Origin: Tsukamurella sp. PLM1
Lineage (GTDB): Bacteria; Actinomycetota; Actinomycetes; Mycobacteriales; Mycobacteriaceae
Direction: 5' to 3'
Assembly (NCBI RefSeq): GCF_023168325.1
Contig: NZ_AP025688.1
Location: forward strand, 496,001-560,000
DNA length: 64,000 bases
Position numbers and translations under genes: made by a program. This document shows, in pieces, positions 56,184-63,871 of the stretch; position 1 is the first letter of the stretch; every line of letters starts with the position of its first letter. The notes below the pieces were generated by a model, which searched no databases, was not told the origin of the DNA, and saw only the letters and a program-made list of their open reading frames with translations.

Positions 56184-56639
56184 GCCGGACGGCGCTGCGG
56201 CGCGTGCAGATCGTGCTGCTCTCGGCGGCGATCCTCATCACCGCCCTGTGCGCGGTCCTGGTCGCGGCGGCGTGGCGCAACGACCGGACCATCGAGCGCG
56301 ACCTGGGCGTCGCGACCGCGGAGGTGCTCTCCGCGGCCCCGCCGCTCGACCGTGAGCTTTTACACGACCGACGGCGTGAACCACAATCCGCCGCTGGGCG
56401 TGCTGTACCCGAGTGAGCTGTCGGTGGGCGACCGGATCCAGGTGGAGTACAGCAAGTCCGATCCCGAGCTCGTCCGCGTGGCCGGACGGTCCGCCGTGGT
56501 CGCGGTGCTGCCCGCGGCCTCGGTGGCGGCGGCGTCGTGGCTGGTGATCGGCGCGGTGATGGTGCTGATCGCGGTCGGTCACCGGCGCGCGGAGGCGGAC
56601 GACAGTTCACCTTCCGTTCCGCCCGGCGTCGACCGGTAG
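56180..56639 (+). CDS. DUF3592 membrane protein, Rv0556-like (frameshifted)
   Basis: GTG 56180 overlaps the menD stop. The first part is an N-terminal TM helix ([23 protein letters not shown]) and a short extracytoplasmic stretch to SAAPPLDR. At 56351-56357 the frame must change (two bases missing or one extra) to continue with [38 protein letters not shown], the DUF3592 core, and a second TM ([24 protein letters not shown]). The corrected length is about 153 residues. Rv0556 holds the same position after menD. Function is unknown. Confidence 0.72.
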
Positions 56640-56677
56640 GTTCCCGAACCGTCACCCCGCCGGGGGACACTCGTGCC

Positions 56678-57831
56678 GTGCGTATCGCCATCGTCGCGGA
56701 GTCCTTCCTGCCGAACGTCAACGGTGTGACCAACTCGGTGCTCCGGGTCCTCGAGCACTGCCGCCGCACGGGCGCCGAGGCGATCGTGATCGCGCCCGAT
56801 TCCGTGACCGGCGAGGAGCCCGCGCCGCTCGAGCACCGGGCTTCCCCGTGTACCGGGTACCGGCGCGGATGCTGCCGAAGATCTCGTCGCTGCCGATCGG
56901 GCAGCCGAACATGCTGATCCTGGACGTGCTGCGCGAGTTCGCGCCCGACGTGGTGCACCTCGCGTCGCCGTACTTCCTGGGCGCGGGCGGGCTGGCCGCG
57001 GCGAAGCGGCTCGGCATCCCCACGGTCGCGATCTTCCAGACCGACGTGGCCGGCTTCGCCGGCTCGTACGGGCTCGGGCCGCTGGAGCGCGCGGCGTGGT
57101 GGTGGACGCGGCAGATGCACAAGCAGTGCGATCTGACCCTGGCCCCGTCGTCGGCGTCGGTGCGGGACCTGCGCGATCACCGCGTCCCGCGGGTGAAGAC
57201 CTGGGCCCGCGGCGTGGATGCGGAGCGCTTCGCCCCGTCACATCGGTCGGCGTCGCTCCGCGCCGCCTGGCTGGGCGAACGTCCCGATCGGCTGGTCGTC
57301 GGGTTCGTCGGGCGGCTCGCCGCGGAGAAGCACGTGGAGCGGCTCGCCGGCCTCGCGCACCGCGACGACGTGCAGCTCGTCATCGTCGGCGGCGGCCCGG
57401 AGCGGGCGCGGCTCGAATCACTGCTGCCCGGAGCGGTCTTCACCGGCCAGCTCGGCGGCGCGGACCTCGGCGCGGCGTACGCCTCGCTCGACGTGTTCGT
57501 GCACCCCGGCGAGCACGAGACGTTCTGCCAGGCCGTCCAGGAGGCGCTCGCGTCGGGCGTCCCGTCGATCGCCCCGGACCAGGGCGGCCCGCGCGACCTG
57601 GTCGCGCACTGCCGCAACGGCTACCTGCTGCCGACCGCCGAGTTCGCCGACCTGCTGCCCGGCGTGATCGACACCCTGGCCGATCCCGCCCTGCGCGCGC
57701 GGTTCGGCGACGCCGCCCGCAAGTCGGTGCTGGCGCGCACCTGGCCCGCGCTGTGCGACCAGTTGTTCGGCCACTACGCGGACGTGATCGCCGGACCCGC
57801 AGCCGGTCGCGGTGTGCGCGCCGTCGTGTAG
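56678..57831 (+). CDS. mgtA: GT4-family mannosyltransferase, MgtA/PimB-like (frameshifted)
   Basis: Glycosyltransferase-B fold enzyme resembling Rv0557/MgtA, which mannosylates glycolipids (glucuronosyl diacylglycerol in Corynebacterium) at the cytosolic membrane face. The N-terminus [22 protein letters not shown] is the family hallmark. One base is missing at 56838-56840; repair joins EEPAPLEHR to [23 protein letters not shown]. The C-terminal nucleotide-sugar site is [31 protein letters not shown] with the EX7E motif. The corrected length is 384 residues. GTG start at 56678. Confidence 0.87.
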
Positions 57832-57841
57832 CTTTCGGGGC

Positions 57842-58529
57842 ATGGCGAGGGCATCCTGGACAAGCAACCCGGTGAGGTGGCGTCGATGTTCGACGGTGTC
57901 GCCCGCCGGTACGACATCACCAACACGCTGATGACGGGCGGCCTCGATCGCTACTGGCGGCGGCGCACCCGCCGCGCGCTGCAGCTGCGTCCCGGCGACC
58001 GCGTCCTCGACCTGGCCGCCGGCACCGGTGTCTCGACCGTCGAGCTCGCCCGCTCCGGCGCCTGGGCCGCGGCGTGCGACTTCTCCACCGGCATGCTGCA
58101 GGCCGGCGCGTTCCGGCGCGTGCCGATGGTCGCGGGCGACGCGATGGCGCTGCCCTGGCCGACGACTCCTTCGACGCCGCCACCATCTCGTTCGGCCTGC
58201 GCAACGTGCAGGACACCGCGGCCGGCCTGCGCGAGATGGCGCGCGTGGTGCGGCCCGGCGGCCGGCTCGTGGTCTGTGAGTTCTCGACGCCGACCAACGG
58301 CGCATTCCGTGCGCTCTACGAGAACGTGGCGTTGCAGGCGATCCAAGTGGTTGCCCGCGGATCGTCGAACCCCGAGGCGTACGAGTACCTCGCCGAGTCC
58401 ATCAAGAAGTGGCCGACGCAGGAGGAACTCGCGCAGGTCGTGCGTGACGCCGGCTGGGGCGACGTGGCCTGGACGAACCTGACGGGCGGCATCGTCGCCC
58501 TGCACACCGCGACCCGACCGCTAGGCTGA
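57842..58529 (+). CDS. menG: Demethylmenaquinone methyltransferase (two frameshifts)
   Basis: SAM-dependent C-methyltransferase completing menaquinone. The N-terminus [25 protein letters not shown] spans a missing C at 57855-57856. Motif I is [20 protein letters not shown]. Another missing C at 58153-58155 must be repaired to read [43 protein letters not shown]. The corrected length is 229 residues, normal for MenG/UbiE. It follows mgtA and precedes grcC1, whose polyprenyl diphosphate may supply the side chain. Both repairs are supported by conserved motifs on each side. Confidence 0.93.
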
Positions 58530-58534
58530 ACCAC

Positions 58535-59527
58535 GTGGAGAAGACGGTGGCCGGAGTCCAGCTGGGGTCCGACGAGTTCGCGGCCGGGGTCCGCGCGGAC
58601 CTCGCCCGTGTCGAGCAGGTGATCGCCGACGGCATCGCCGAGGCCGACGGGTGCGTGATCGAGGAGGCGCTGCATCTGTTCGAGGCGGGCGGGAAGCGGT
58701 TCCGGCCGATGTTCACCGTGCTGTCCGGACGGATCGGCGGGACGCCGTCGCCCGAGGTGATCACGGCCGCGGCGGCGATGGAGCTCACCCACCTGGCCAC
58801 GCTCTACCACGACGACGTGATGGACGAGGCGGACACGCGCCGGGGGGCGCCATCGGCGAACGCGAGGTGGGGCAACTCGATCGCCATCCTGGCCGGCGAC
58901 TACCTGTTCGCGCGCGCCTCGGCGTTCGGTGCCGACCTCGGTCCGCGCGCCGTCGGCGTGATCGCGAAGTGCTTCGGCGAGCTGGTGACGGGCCAGATGC
59001 TCGAGCTCAAGGGCGCCGGCGATGCCGACCCGGTGCAGCACTACCTGGACACGATCTGGGGCAAGACCGGCAGCCTGATCGCCACCTGCGGTCTGCTCGG
59101 CGCGCTGCACGGCGGGGCCGACGAGGAGCTCGCGCAGCGCATGTACCGCATCGGTGCCGACATCGGCATGGCCTTCCAGATCAGCGACGACATCATCGAC
59201 ATCAGCTCCGTCGCGCAGCAGTCGGGCAAGACGCCCGGCACGGACCTGCGGGAGGGCGTCTGGACGTTGCCGGTCCTGCACGCCCTTCGCGATCCGGGGC
59301 CGGACGGTGACCGCTTGCGTGCCATCCTGACCGGTCCGGTCACCGACGATGCCCTGGTCGACGAGGCCATCGCGCTGCTCGACCGGTCCGCCGGTATGAA
59401 GCGGGCCCGCGTCACGCTCGAGGAGTACGCGGACCGCGCGCGCACCGAACTCGCGGCGCTGCCGGAGTCCGAGCCGCGGGCGTCGCTCGAGTCGTTGGTC
59501 ACGTTCACGGTCGCCCGCCTGGGCTGA
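58535..59527 (+). CDS. grcC1: Polyprenyl diphosphate synthase (GrcC1-like)
   Basis: Trans-isoprenyl diphosphate synthase of 330 residues that extends an allylic diphosphate with IPP; in this setting it probably makes the menaquinone side-chain precursor. The first Asp-rich motif LYHDDVMDEADTRRG is near residue 90, with the chain-length region AMELTHLAT before it. The second Asp-rich motif FQISDDIIDI is near residue 215. GTG 58535 is 5 bp after menG, so they are co-transcribed. It matches Rv0562. Confidence 0.94.
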   Translation: MEKTVAGVQLGSDEFAAGVRADLARVEQVIADGIAEADGCVIEEALHLFEAGGKRFRPMFTVLSGRIGGTPSPEVITAAAAMELTHLATLYHDDVMDEADTRRGAPSANARWGNSIAILAGDYLFARASAFGADLGPRAVGVIAKCFGELVTGQMLELKGAGDADPVQHYLDTIWGKTGSLIATCGLLGALHGGADEELAQRMYRIGADIGMAFQISDDIIDISSVAQQSGKTPGTDLREGVWTLPVLHALRDPGPDGDRLRAILTGPVTDDALVDEAIALLDRSAGMKRARVTLEEYADRARTELAALPESEPRASLESLVTFTVARLG

Positions 59528-59537
59528 GGTCCTCCGC

Positions 59538-60391
59538 GTGCAGGCCCACGGGCTAGGGAACCGGATCCGCACCGCGCTGCTCCTGGCGTTGGTCGCGGGA
59601 TTCGTGATGGCGACCGGGGCCGTGTTCGGCGAGATGGCGTTCCTGCTGTCCATCGTGCTCGCCGCCGGGTTGTGCGCGTACCTCTACGTGTCGGGGCCGT
59701 CACTGCCGCTGCGCGCGATGCACGCGCGCCGCGTCTCCGAGCTGCAGCAGCCCGCATTGTTCGCCGTCGTTCGCGAGATGTCGACGGTCGCGCGGCTGCC
59801 GATGCCGACCGTCTACCTCTCGCCGACCGCCGCGCCCAACGCGTTCGCGGTGGGGCACTCGCCGACGCACTCCGCGGTGTGCGTGACGGCCGGCCTGCTG
59901 GCGCTGCTCGAGGCCGATGAACTGCGGGCCGTCGTCGGCCATGAGCTCGCCCGGATCGGGTCGCGGGACACGCTGGTGTCGTCGATCGCCGGCGCGTTGG
60001 GTGCGGTGATCTGCGGTTTCGCGGGATTCGGCTACCTGCTGGGGTTCGGCGACGGCGGGTCGCGGCGCAGCCGCGTGGTGGAGGCGATGCTCTCGGTGCT
60101 GGCGCCGATCGCCGGCGCGCTCATCCGCCTGGGCGTCTCGCGCACCGTCGACTTCCGGGCCGATCACGACGGCGCCCTGCTCACCGCGGCACCGGCGTCG
60201 ATGATCCGCGCGCTGGAGAAGGCGTCCGCGGGCGTCGCCGACGCCGCGCTGCCCCGGATCCCGACATCGCCGTCCACGCCCACACCATGCTCGTGTGTCC
60301 CTTCCGCGACGGCGACCGGCGCGCCCGCGTGTTCCGCACGCAGCCGCCCGTCGCCGATCGCGTGCAGCGTCTGGCGGCCCTCACCGGCTAG
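59538..60391 (+). CDS. htpX: HtpX-like membrane metalloprotease homologue, degenerate active site (frameshifted)
   Basis: An M48-family integral membrane protein of 284 residues after repair of one missing G at 60256-60257 (ALPRDPDIAVHAHTMLVCPF). It has HtpX features: two N-terminal TMs, MPTVYLSPTAAPNAFAVG, and the C-terminal FRTQPPVADRVQRL. The zinc motif is HELAR at residues 135-139, where HEXXH is expected, so the second His ligand is Arg. The third-ligand region reads SRTVDFRADHDGAL, with Asp205 in place of the usual Glu. Two changed ligands suggest an inactive or non-canonical protease. The substitutions are not indel artefacts. Neighbours match Rv0563. Confidence 0.82.
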
Positions 60392-60418
60392 CGACCCGAC
60401 GGTCCGCCCTCGGCGTCC

Positions 60419-60526
60419 GGTGGGGGAACTGGCGCCGCGCGGGGGACGGACGAGCCCCTGCTGTGCGCCGTTCCTGCGGTGAGGGGCGGAACTTCCAGGT
60501 CGCGGATCGGCTACGCGCGGGGGACG
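60419..60526 (+). repeat. ~107-bp structured repeat, upstream copy
   Basis: Begins GGTGGGGGAACTGGCGCCGC and ends CGGATCGGCTACGCGCGGGG followed by GACG. It is about 80% identical by eye to the copy at 61591-61697 in the same orientation, and the AbiEi-like gene lies between the two. An internal stem, CCCCTGCTG...CGGTGAGGGG, is imperfect but pairable with one bulge. No ORF is recognisable in it. Confidence 0.75.
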
Positions 60527-60610
60527 AAAAGGTGTGGATACTGGCTGGTAGCTGTGGATGAATTGCCGCTGGAGCCGGGGGCGGGTGAGAAGCGCGTGCT
60601 GGGATAGCCC

Positions 60611-61526
60611 ATGGGGGAATTACTGACGAGGGAGTACCTGCTGGCGACCGGCCGCAACAGAGCCGAGATCAGCCGCGCCGTGGACCGAGCGGAGCTGATC
60701 CGGCTGGCGAAAGGGGTGTATGCGCTGGCGGCGGAGTATCCGGCGGTCGAGTTGTACCGGATGCGGGTGCTGGCCGCCGCGACATCGTGCGGCGGGGTGG
60801 TCAGCCACGAGAGCGCCGCGGCGCTGCACGACATCCCCGTTCCTGCAGCCGGCGCGTACGGACGTGCACTTCACCGTGGCGCGTACCCACGGCGGCGGCC
60901 GGCGCCCCGGGATCCACGTTCATCCGCGTCCGCTGCTGCCCGCCGAGATCGTCGATCTCGGCGGCGTGCGCGTGACCTCGCGGGTGCGTACGCCGATCGA
61001 CGTAGCGATGACCGGCGACCTGATCCGCGCCGTCGCCGCGATCGACGCGGTGCGGTTCGTGCCGCGGATCCCGGCGCCGTCGGATCCGCAGCCGGTGTCC
61101 CTGGCGGCGCTCACCGAGTGCCTCGACCGGTTGGGGCGCCGACGGGGATCGGCGAGTGCTCGTCGTGCTCTGGCCTTGTCCGTCGACTGCAGCCAGTCGC
61201 CGGGGGAATCGTGGTCGCGAGTGCTGATGCACGGTTGGGGCCTGCCGATGCCGCGATTGCAGACGGAGTACCGCTTCGGCGGTGCGCAGGTGTTCGCCGA
61301 CTTCGAGTGGGGACCGCTCATCGGCGAGTTCGACGGCAAGGGTAAGTACGGCACGACCGACGCCGAGCGCGCCGCGGCGCTCGAGGCGGAAAAGGAGCGC
61401 CACGCGCTGTTCGTCCGCGCCGGCTTCGAGGTCGTGCGGTGGGACTGGAACGACCTGGTCGTCGACTCCCGGCTGCGCGCTAAACTGCGGCCCGCCCTCG
61501 CCCGCCACGGCCTCCTCGCCGCCTGA
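60611..61526 (+). CDS. AbiEi-antitoxin-like protein with DUF559-type nuclease-like C-terminus (frameshifted)
   Basis: The N-terminal 70 residues (TREYLLATGRNRAEISRAV, IRLAKGVYALAAEYPAVELYR, GGVVSHESAAALH) are the winged-helix domain of type IV AbiEi antitoxins. Near 60838-60845 the frame changes (two bases missing or one extra), continuing VHFTVARTHGGGRRPGIHVHPRPL. The last 100 residues carry FADFEWGPLIGEFDGKGKYG and EKERHALFVRAGFEVVRWDWNDL, a DUF559/Vsr-like PD-(D/E)XK pattern. No AbiEii toxin lies nearby, so it is solitary. It is flanked by two direct ~107-bp repeats, suggesting it moved or duplicated with them. Confidence 0.72.
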
Positions 61527-61590
61527 CTCGGCCGGCGCCGGGTGGCTCTCGGCGGGGGACCTGGCGTTCAGCATGGGAGGTCTGGCTTCT

Positions 61591-61697
61591 GGTGGGGGAT
61601 TCGGCGCCGCGCGGGGACAACCGAACCCCTACCGCGCGCCGTTCCTCCGGTAGGGGACGGAACCTCTGGGTCGCGGATCGGCTACGCGCGGGGGGCG
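61591..61697 (+). repeat. ~107-bp structured repeat, downstream copy
   Basis: Begins GGTGGGGGATTCGGCGCCGC and ends in CGGATCGGCTACGCGCGGGG followed by GGCG. It contains a perfect 9-bp stem, CCCCTACCG...CGGTAGGGG, with a 13-nt loop (61626-61656). In the upstream copy the stem is altered on both sides but remains pairable, hinting that the structure rather than the sequence is kept. Same orientation as 60419-60526. Confidence 0.75.
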
Positions 61698-61959
61698 TTC
61701 GCCCGTCGCCTCGCCTCCCCGGCCCGACTGTGCCTTCCCGCAGCCCCGGCCGTCCCCAACCTCCAGCGCAGTGACGAAATCCGCAGCCCGGGTCTCAGGT
61801 GAGAAAACCCACAGCTGCGCCCCCTGCTCGATGGCCGCAGACTCGGCCAGCGGGAGACCGGACGAACCGAGGGACGGGTGGGGATGACGCCGTCGAGCGC
61901 ATCGGACGAGCCGAGCCGTTAGGCGAGGTGAGGACGTCTAAGCGAGCGGCAACATCCCC

Positions 61960-62021
61960 ACGCGGCCCGGCCGCGGCGCACCGTCGAACCACGCGGCCCG
62001 GCCGCGGCGCACCGTCGAACC
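61960..62021. repeat. Perfect 31-bp tandem duplication before yajQ
   Basis: The 31-bp unit starting ACGCGGCCCGGCCGCGGCGC and ending ACCGTCGAACC is present twice in a row without mismatch (61960-61990 and 61991-62021), followed by AGCGGCC. The GC-rich core CGCGGCCCGGCCGCG is itself nearly palindromic. It lies just past the 3' end of yajQ and may form a terminator-like fold. No spacers are present, so it is not CRISPR. Confidence 0.75.
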
Positions 62022-62028
62022 AGCGGCC

Positions 62029-62520
62029 TCAGCGGTAATTGACGAACTGCACCGCGATGTCGAGGTCGGAGTTCTTGAGCAGCGACTGGACTGCCTGCAG
62101 ATCGTCGCGCGACTTGCTGGACACGCGCAGCTCGTCGCCCTGGATCTGGGCCTTCACCGACTTGGGGCCCTCGTCGCGGATCAGCTTGCTGATCTTCTTC
62201 GCGTTCTCGCTGGTGATGCCCTCGACCAGCGAGCCGGTGATCTTGTACGTCTTGCCGGAGGCGACGGGCTCGCCGGCGTCGAAGGCCTTGAGCGAGATCC
62301 CGCGCTTGATCAGCTTCTCCTGGAACACCTCGAGGCCCGCCTTGACGCGCTCCTCGGCGTCGGAGGTGAGGACCACCTTGTCCTCGCCGGAGAACTCGAC
62401 GGTGGTGTTGGTGCCGCGGAAGTCGTACCGCTGGCTCAGCTCCTTCGACGCCTGGTTCAGGGCGTTCGCGACCTCCTGGCGATCGATCTTGCTCACGACA
62501 TCGAACGACGAATCGGCCAT
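62029..62520 (-). CDS. yajQ: YajQ/DUF520-family nucleotide-binding protein
   Basis: A 163-residue cytosolic protein of the YajQ family. The N-terminus [17 protein letters not shown] is diagnostic, followed by [22 protein letters not shown] and the second-domain [23 protein letters not shown], ending in VQFVNYR. Family members bind RNA, GTP or cyclic di-GMP and influence gene expression; the role here is unknown. Length and placement match Rv0566c. ATG 62520 is chosen because it gives the family N-terminus; upstream codons are leader. Confidence 0.95.
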   Translation of the reverse strand: MADSSFDVVSKIDRQEVANALNQASKELSQRYDFRGTNTTVEFSGEDKVVLTSDAEERVKAGLEVFQEKLIKRGISLKAFDAGEPVASGKTYKITGSLVEGITSENAKKISKLIRDEGPKSVKAQIQGDELRVSSKSRDDLQAVQSLLKNSDLDIAVQFVNYR

Positions 62521-62612
62521 CTCGGCGGGACTCCTACTCAGTTGACCTGCGGGTTTGCGCGCCCCCACGGGGGCGTTGTAGTCTATCGTCCGCTGCCCTC
62601 ACGGACAGCAAA

Positions 62613-62697
62613 GGCACGTTGCCCGAGCGGCCAATGGGAGCGGACTGTAAATCCGTCGGCTTTGCCTACGTAGGTTCGAATCCTACACGTGCCACCA
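62613..62697 (+). tRNA. tRNA-Tyr (GTA)
   Basis: An 85-nt class II tRNA with long variable arm. The acceptor GGCACGT pairs with ACGTGCC, the anticodon GTA is at 62647-62649 in ACTGTAAAT, and the T-loop is GGTTCGAATCC. The CCA tail is encoded (discriminator A then CCA). Confidence 0.95.
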
Positions 62698-62830
62698 GCT
62701 GCGGCCCCCGGTGATCTGATCATCGGGGGCCGCAGCGATAACGAGCTGACCTGCGGATTTGGATGAACTCCGCCGCGGTGTGTAATCTCGTTGAGGCTCT
62801 TGGAGCGCCGGGAACGGCGACCCGAGGCAC

Positions 62831-62903
62831 GCCCCCTTAGCTCAGTCGGCAGAGCGTTTCCATGGTAAGGAAAAGGTCGACGGTTCGATTCCGTCAGGGG
62901 GCT
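62831..62903 (+). tRNA. thrT: tRNA-Thr (GGT)
   Basis: A 73-nt tRNA. The acceptor GCCCCCT pairs with AGGGGGC, the D-arm is AGCTCAGTCGGCAGAGC, and the anticodon loop ATGGTAA carries GGT. The T-arm GACGG-TTCGATT-CCGTC has the full five pairs. No CCA is encoded. It precedes tRNA-Met and rpmG as in mycobacteria. Confidence 0.95.
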
Positions 62904-62935
62904 CGCTAGACCAGTGCAATGTGCTGATAGCTCAG

Positions 62936-63007
62936 GGCGGTGTAGCTCAGCTGGTTAGAGCGCACGACTCATAATCGTGAGGTCGGGGATCGAGCCCCCC
63001 ACCGCTA
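62936..63007 (+). tRNA. metT: tRNA-Met (CAT), T-stem shortened by apparent base losses
   Basis: An elongator-type tRNA with acceptor GGCGGTG/CACCGCT (one G-U at the end) and anticodon CAT in loop CTCATAA. The T-arm reads GGGG-ATCGAGC-CCCC, only four pairs: five G and one more C would be expected. The total is 72 nt where 74 is expected. Both deficits are in homopolymers, so sequencing loss is likely. Confidence 0.9.
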
Positions 63008-63041
63008 CAACTGACACAAAGATCGTGAAAGAGGGACCGTC

Positions 63042-63209
63042 GTGGCTTCATCGACAGATGTCCGCCCCAAGATCACCTTGGCGTGCGAGGTGTGCAAGCA
63101 CCGCAACTACATCACCAAGAAGAACCGGCGCAACGACCCCGATCGCCTCGAGCTGAAGAAGTTCTGCCCGAACTGCGGCTCGCACCAGGCGCACCGAGAG
63201 TCGCGCTGA
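63042..63209 (+). CDS. rpmG: 50S ribosomal protein L33 (Zn-binding form)
   Basis: A 55-residue ribosomal protein, too short for many gene finders. It reads from GTG 63042: [17 protein letters not shown], then [20 protein letters not shown], then [13 protein letters not shown]. The two CxxC pairs (CEVC and CPNC) mark the zinc-containing C+ form. It follows tRNA-Met by 34 bp and is ended by an intrinsic terminator at 63228. It corresponds to rpmG2 of M. tuberculosis. Confidence 0.95.
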   Translation: MASSTDVRPKITLACEVCKHRNYITKKNRRNDPDRLELKKFCPNCGSHQAHRESR

Positions 63210-63227
63210 CGTAACACGTTGACCTCA

Positions 63228-63260
63228 GGGAGGGTGTCCGGCCAGGACGCCCTCCCTTTT
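63228..63260 (+). terminator. Intrinsic terminator after rpmG
   Basis: GGGAGGGTGTCC (63228-63239) pairs with GGACGCCCTCCC (63245-63256) with one G-T pair, over a 5-nt loop, followed by TTTT. It separates the tRNA/rpmG unit from hadA. Confidence 0.85.
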
Positions 63261-63304
63261 GGCATACTACCCTTCAGCCCTTTCACGTTAGGTAGGTCCC
63301 ACAC

Positions 63305-63871
63305 GTGAGCAATGACATCGATGTGCCGGGTGGTCCGGTCACCGAGCAGCTCAGCCCCGAAGAAGTCGCGGAGCGCACGCGCGCCGCGGTCGGCTACAAC
63401 TACGAGTTCGCCGAGAAGTACTACGTGAGCCGCGAGAAGGTCCGCGAGTTCGCCAACGCGAGCCAGCTGACCGACCCGGTCCATCACGACGTGGAGGCCG
63501 CGCAGGCGGCCGGCTACGCCGACATCGTGGCGCCCCCGATCATGTTCTCGCTCATCGGGATCATCGCGCACCGCCCGCTGTTCGAGAACGCCATCGTCGG
63601 TTACGGCCGTCGGCCCGTCGTGCAGTCCGAGCAGAAGGTCCAGTTCCACGCGCCCATCGTCGCGGGGATGACGCTGACCACGCACGTGCACTTCGATCAG
63701 TTCAAGCAGGCCGCCGGTGTCGACCTGATCGTCACGCGGAACGAGATCTCGGACCAGGACGGCAACCCGTTGGTCACGTCGTGGACCACACTGGCCGGCC
63801 GGTCCGGTGAGGGCGAGGATGCCGCCTTCATCAACGCAATGGAAAAGGTGATGATGTATGGCGCTTCGTAA
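63305..63871 (+). CDS. hadA: (3R)-hydroxyacyl-ACP dehydratase subunit HadA
   Basis: Mycolic-acid FAS-II dehydratase subunit; the hotdog-fold partner of HadB that holds the acyl chain. The 188-residue protein includes VGYNYEFAEKYYVSREKVREFANA, DPVHHDVEAAQAAGYADIVAPP and LTTHVHFDQFKQAAGVDLIVTR, as in Rv0635, with an extra N-terminal ~20 residues and C-terminal tail. The start is GTG 63305, 44 bp after the terminator; ATG of hadB overlaps its end by 14 bp. Its presence marks the genome as a mycolic-acid producer. Confidence 0.93.
   Translation: MSNDIDVPGGPVTEQLSPEEVAERTRAAVGYNYEFAEKYYVSREKVREFANASQLTDPVHHDVEAAQAAGYADIVAPPIMFSLIGIIAHRPLFENAIVGYGRRPVVQSEQKVQFHAPIVAGMTLTTHVHFDQFKQAAGVDLIVTRNEISDQDGNPLVTSWTTLAGRSGEGEDAAFINAMEKVMMYGAS

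Larger units (their letters stand above)
61527..62028. other. Gene-free 502-bp interval
   Basis: Between the AbiEi-like gene and yajQ I see no coding sequence. It contains the downstream ~107-bp repeat (61591-61697), a partial look-alike GGCGGGGGACCTGGCG at about 61549, and a perfect 31-bp tandem duplication (61960-62021). The section 61700-61955 shows nothing identifiable. Confidence 0.6.

Noticed and set aside
60611-61526. Complete type IV AbiE toxin-antitoxin system
   Set aside because: No AbiEii nucleotidyltransferase gene lies on either side; only the AbiEi-like protein is present.
61960-62021. CRISPR-like array
   Set aside because: The two 31-bp units are directly adjacent with no spacers, and there are no cas genes in the window.
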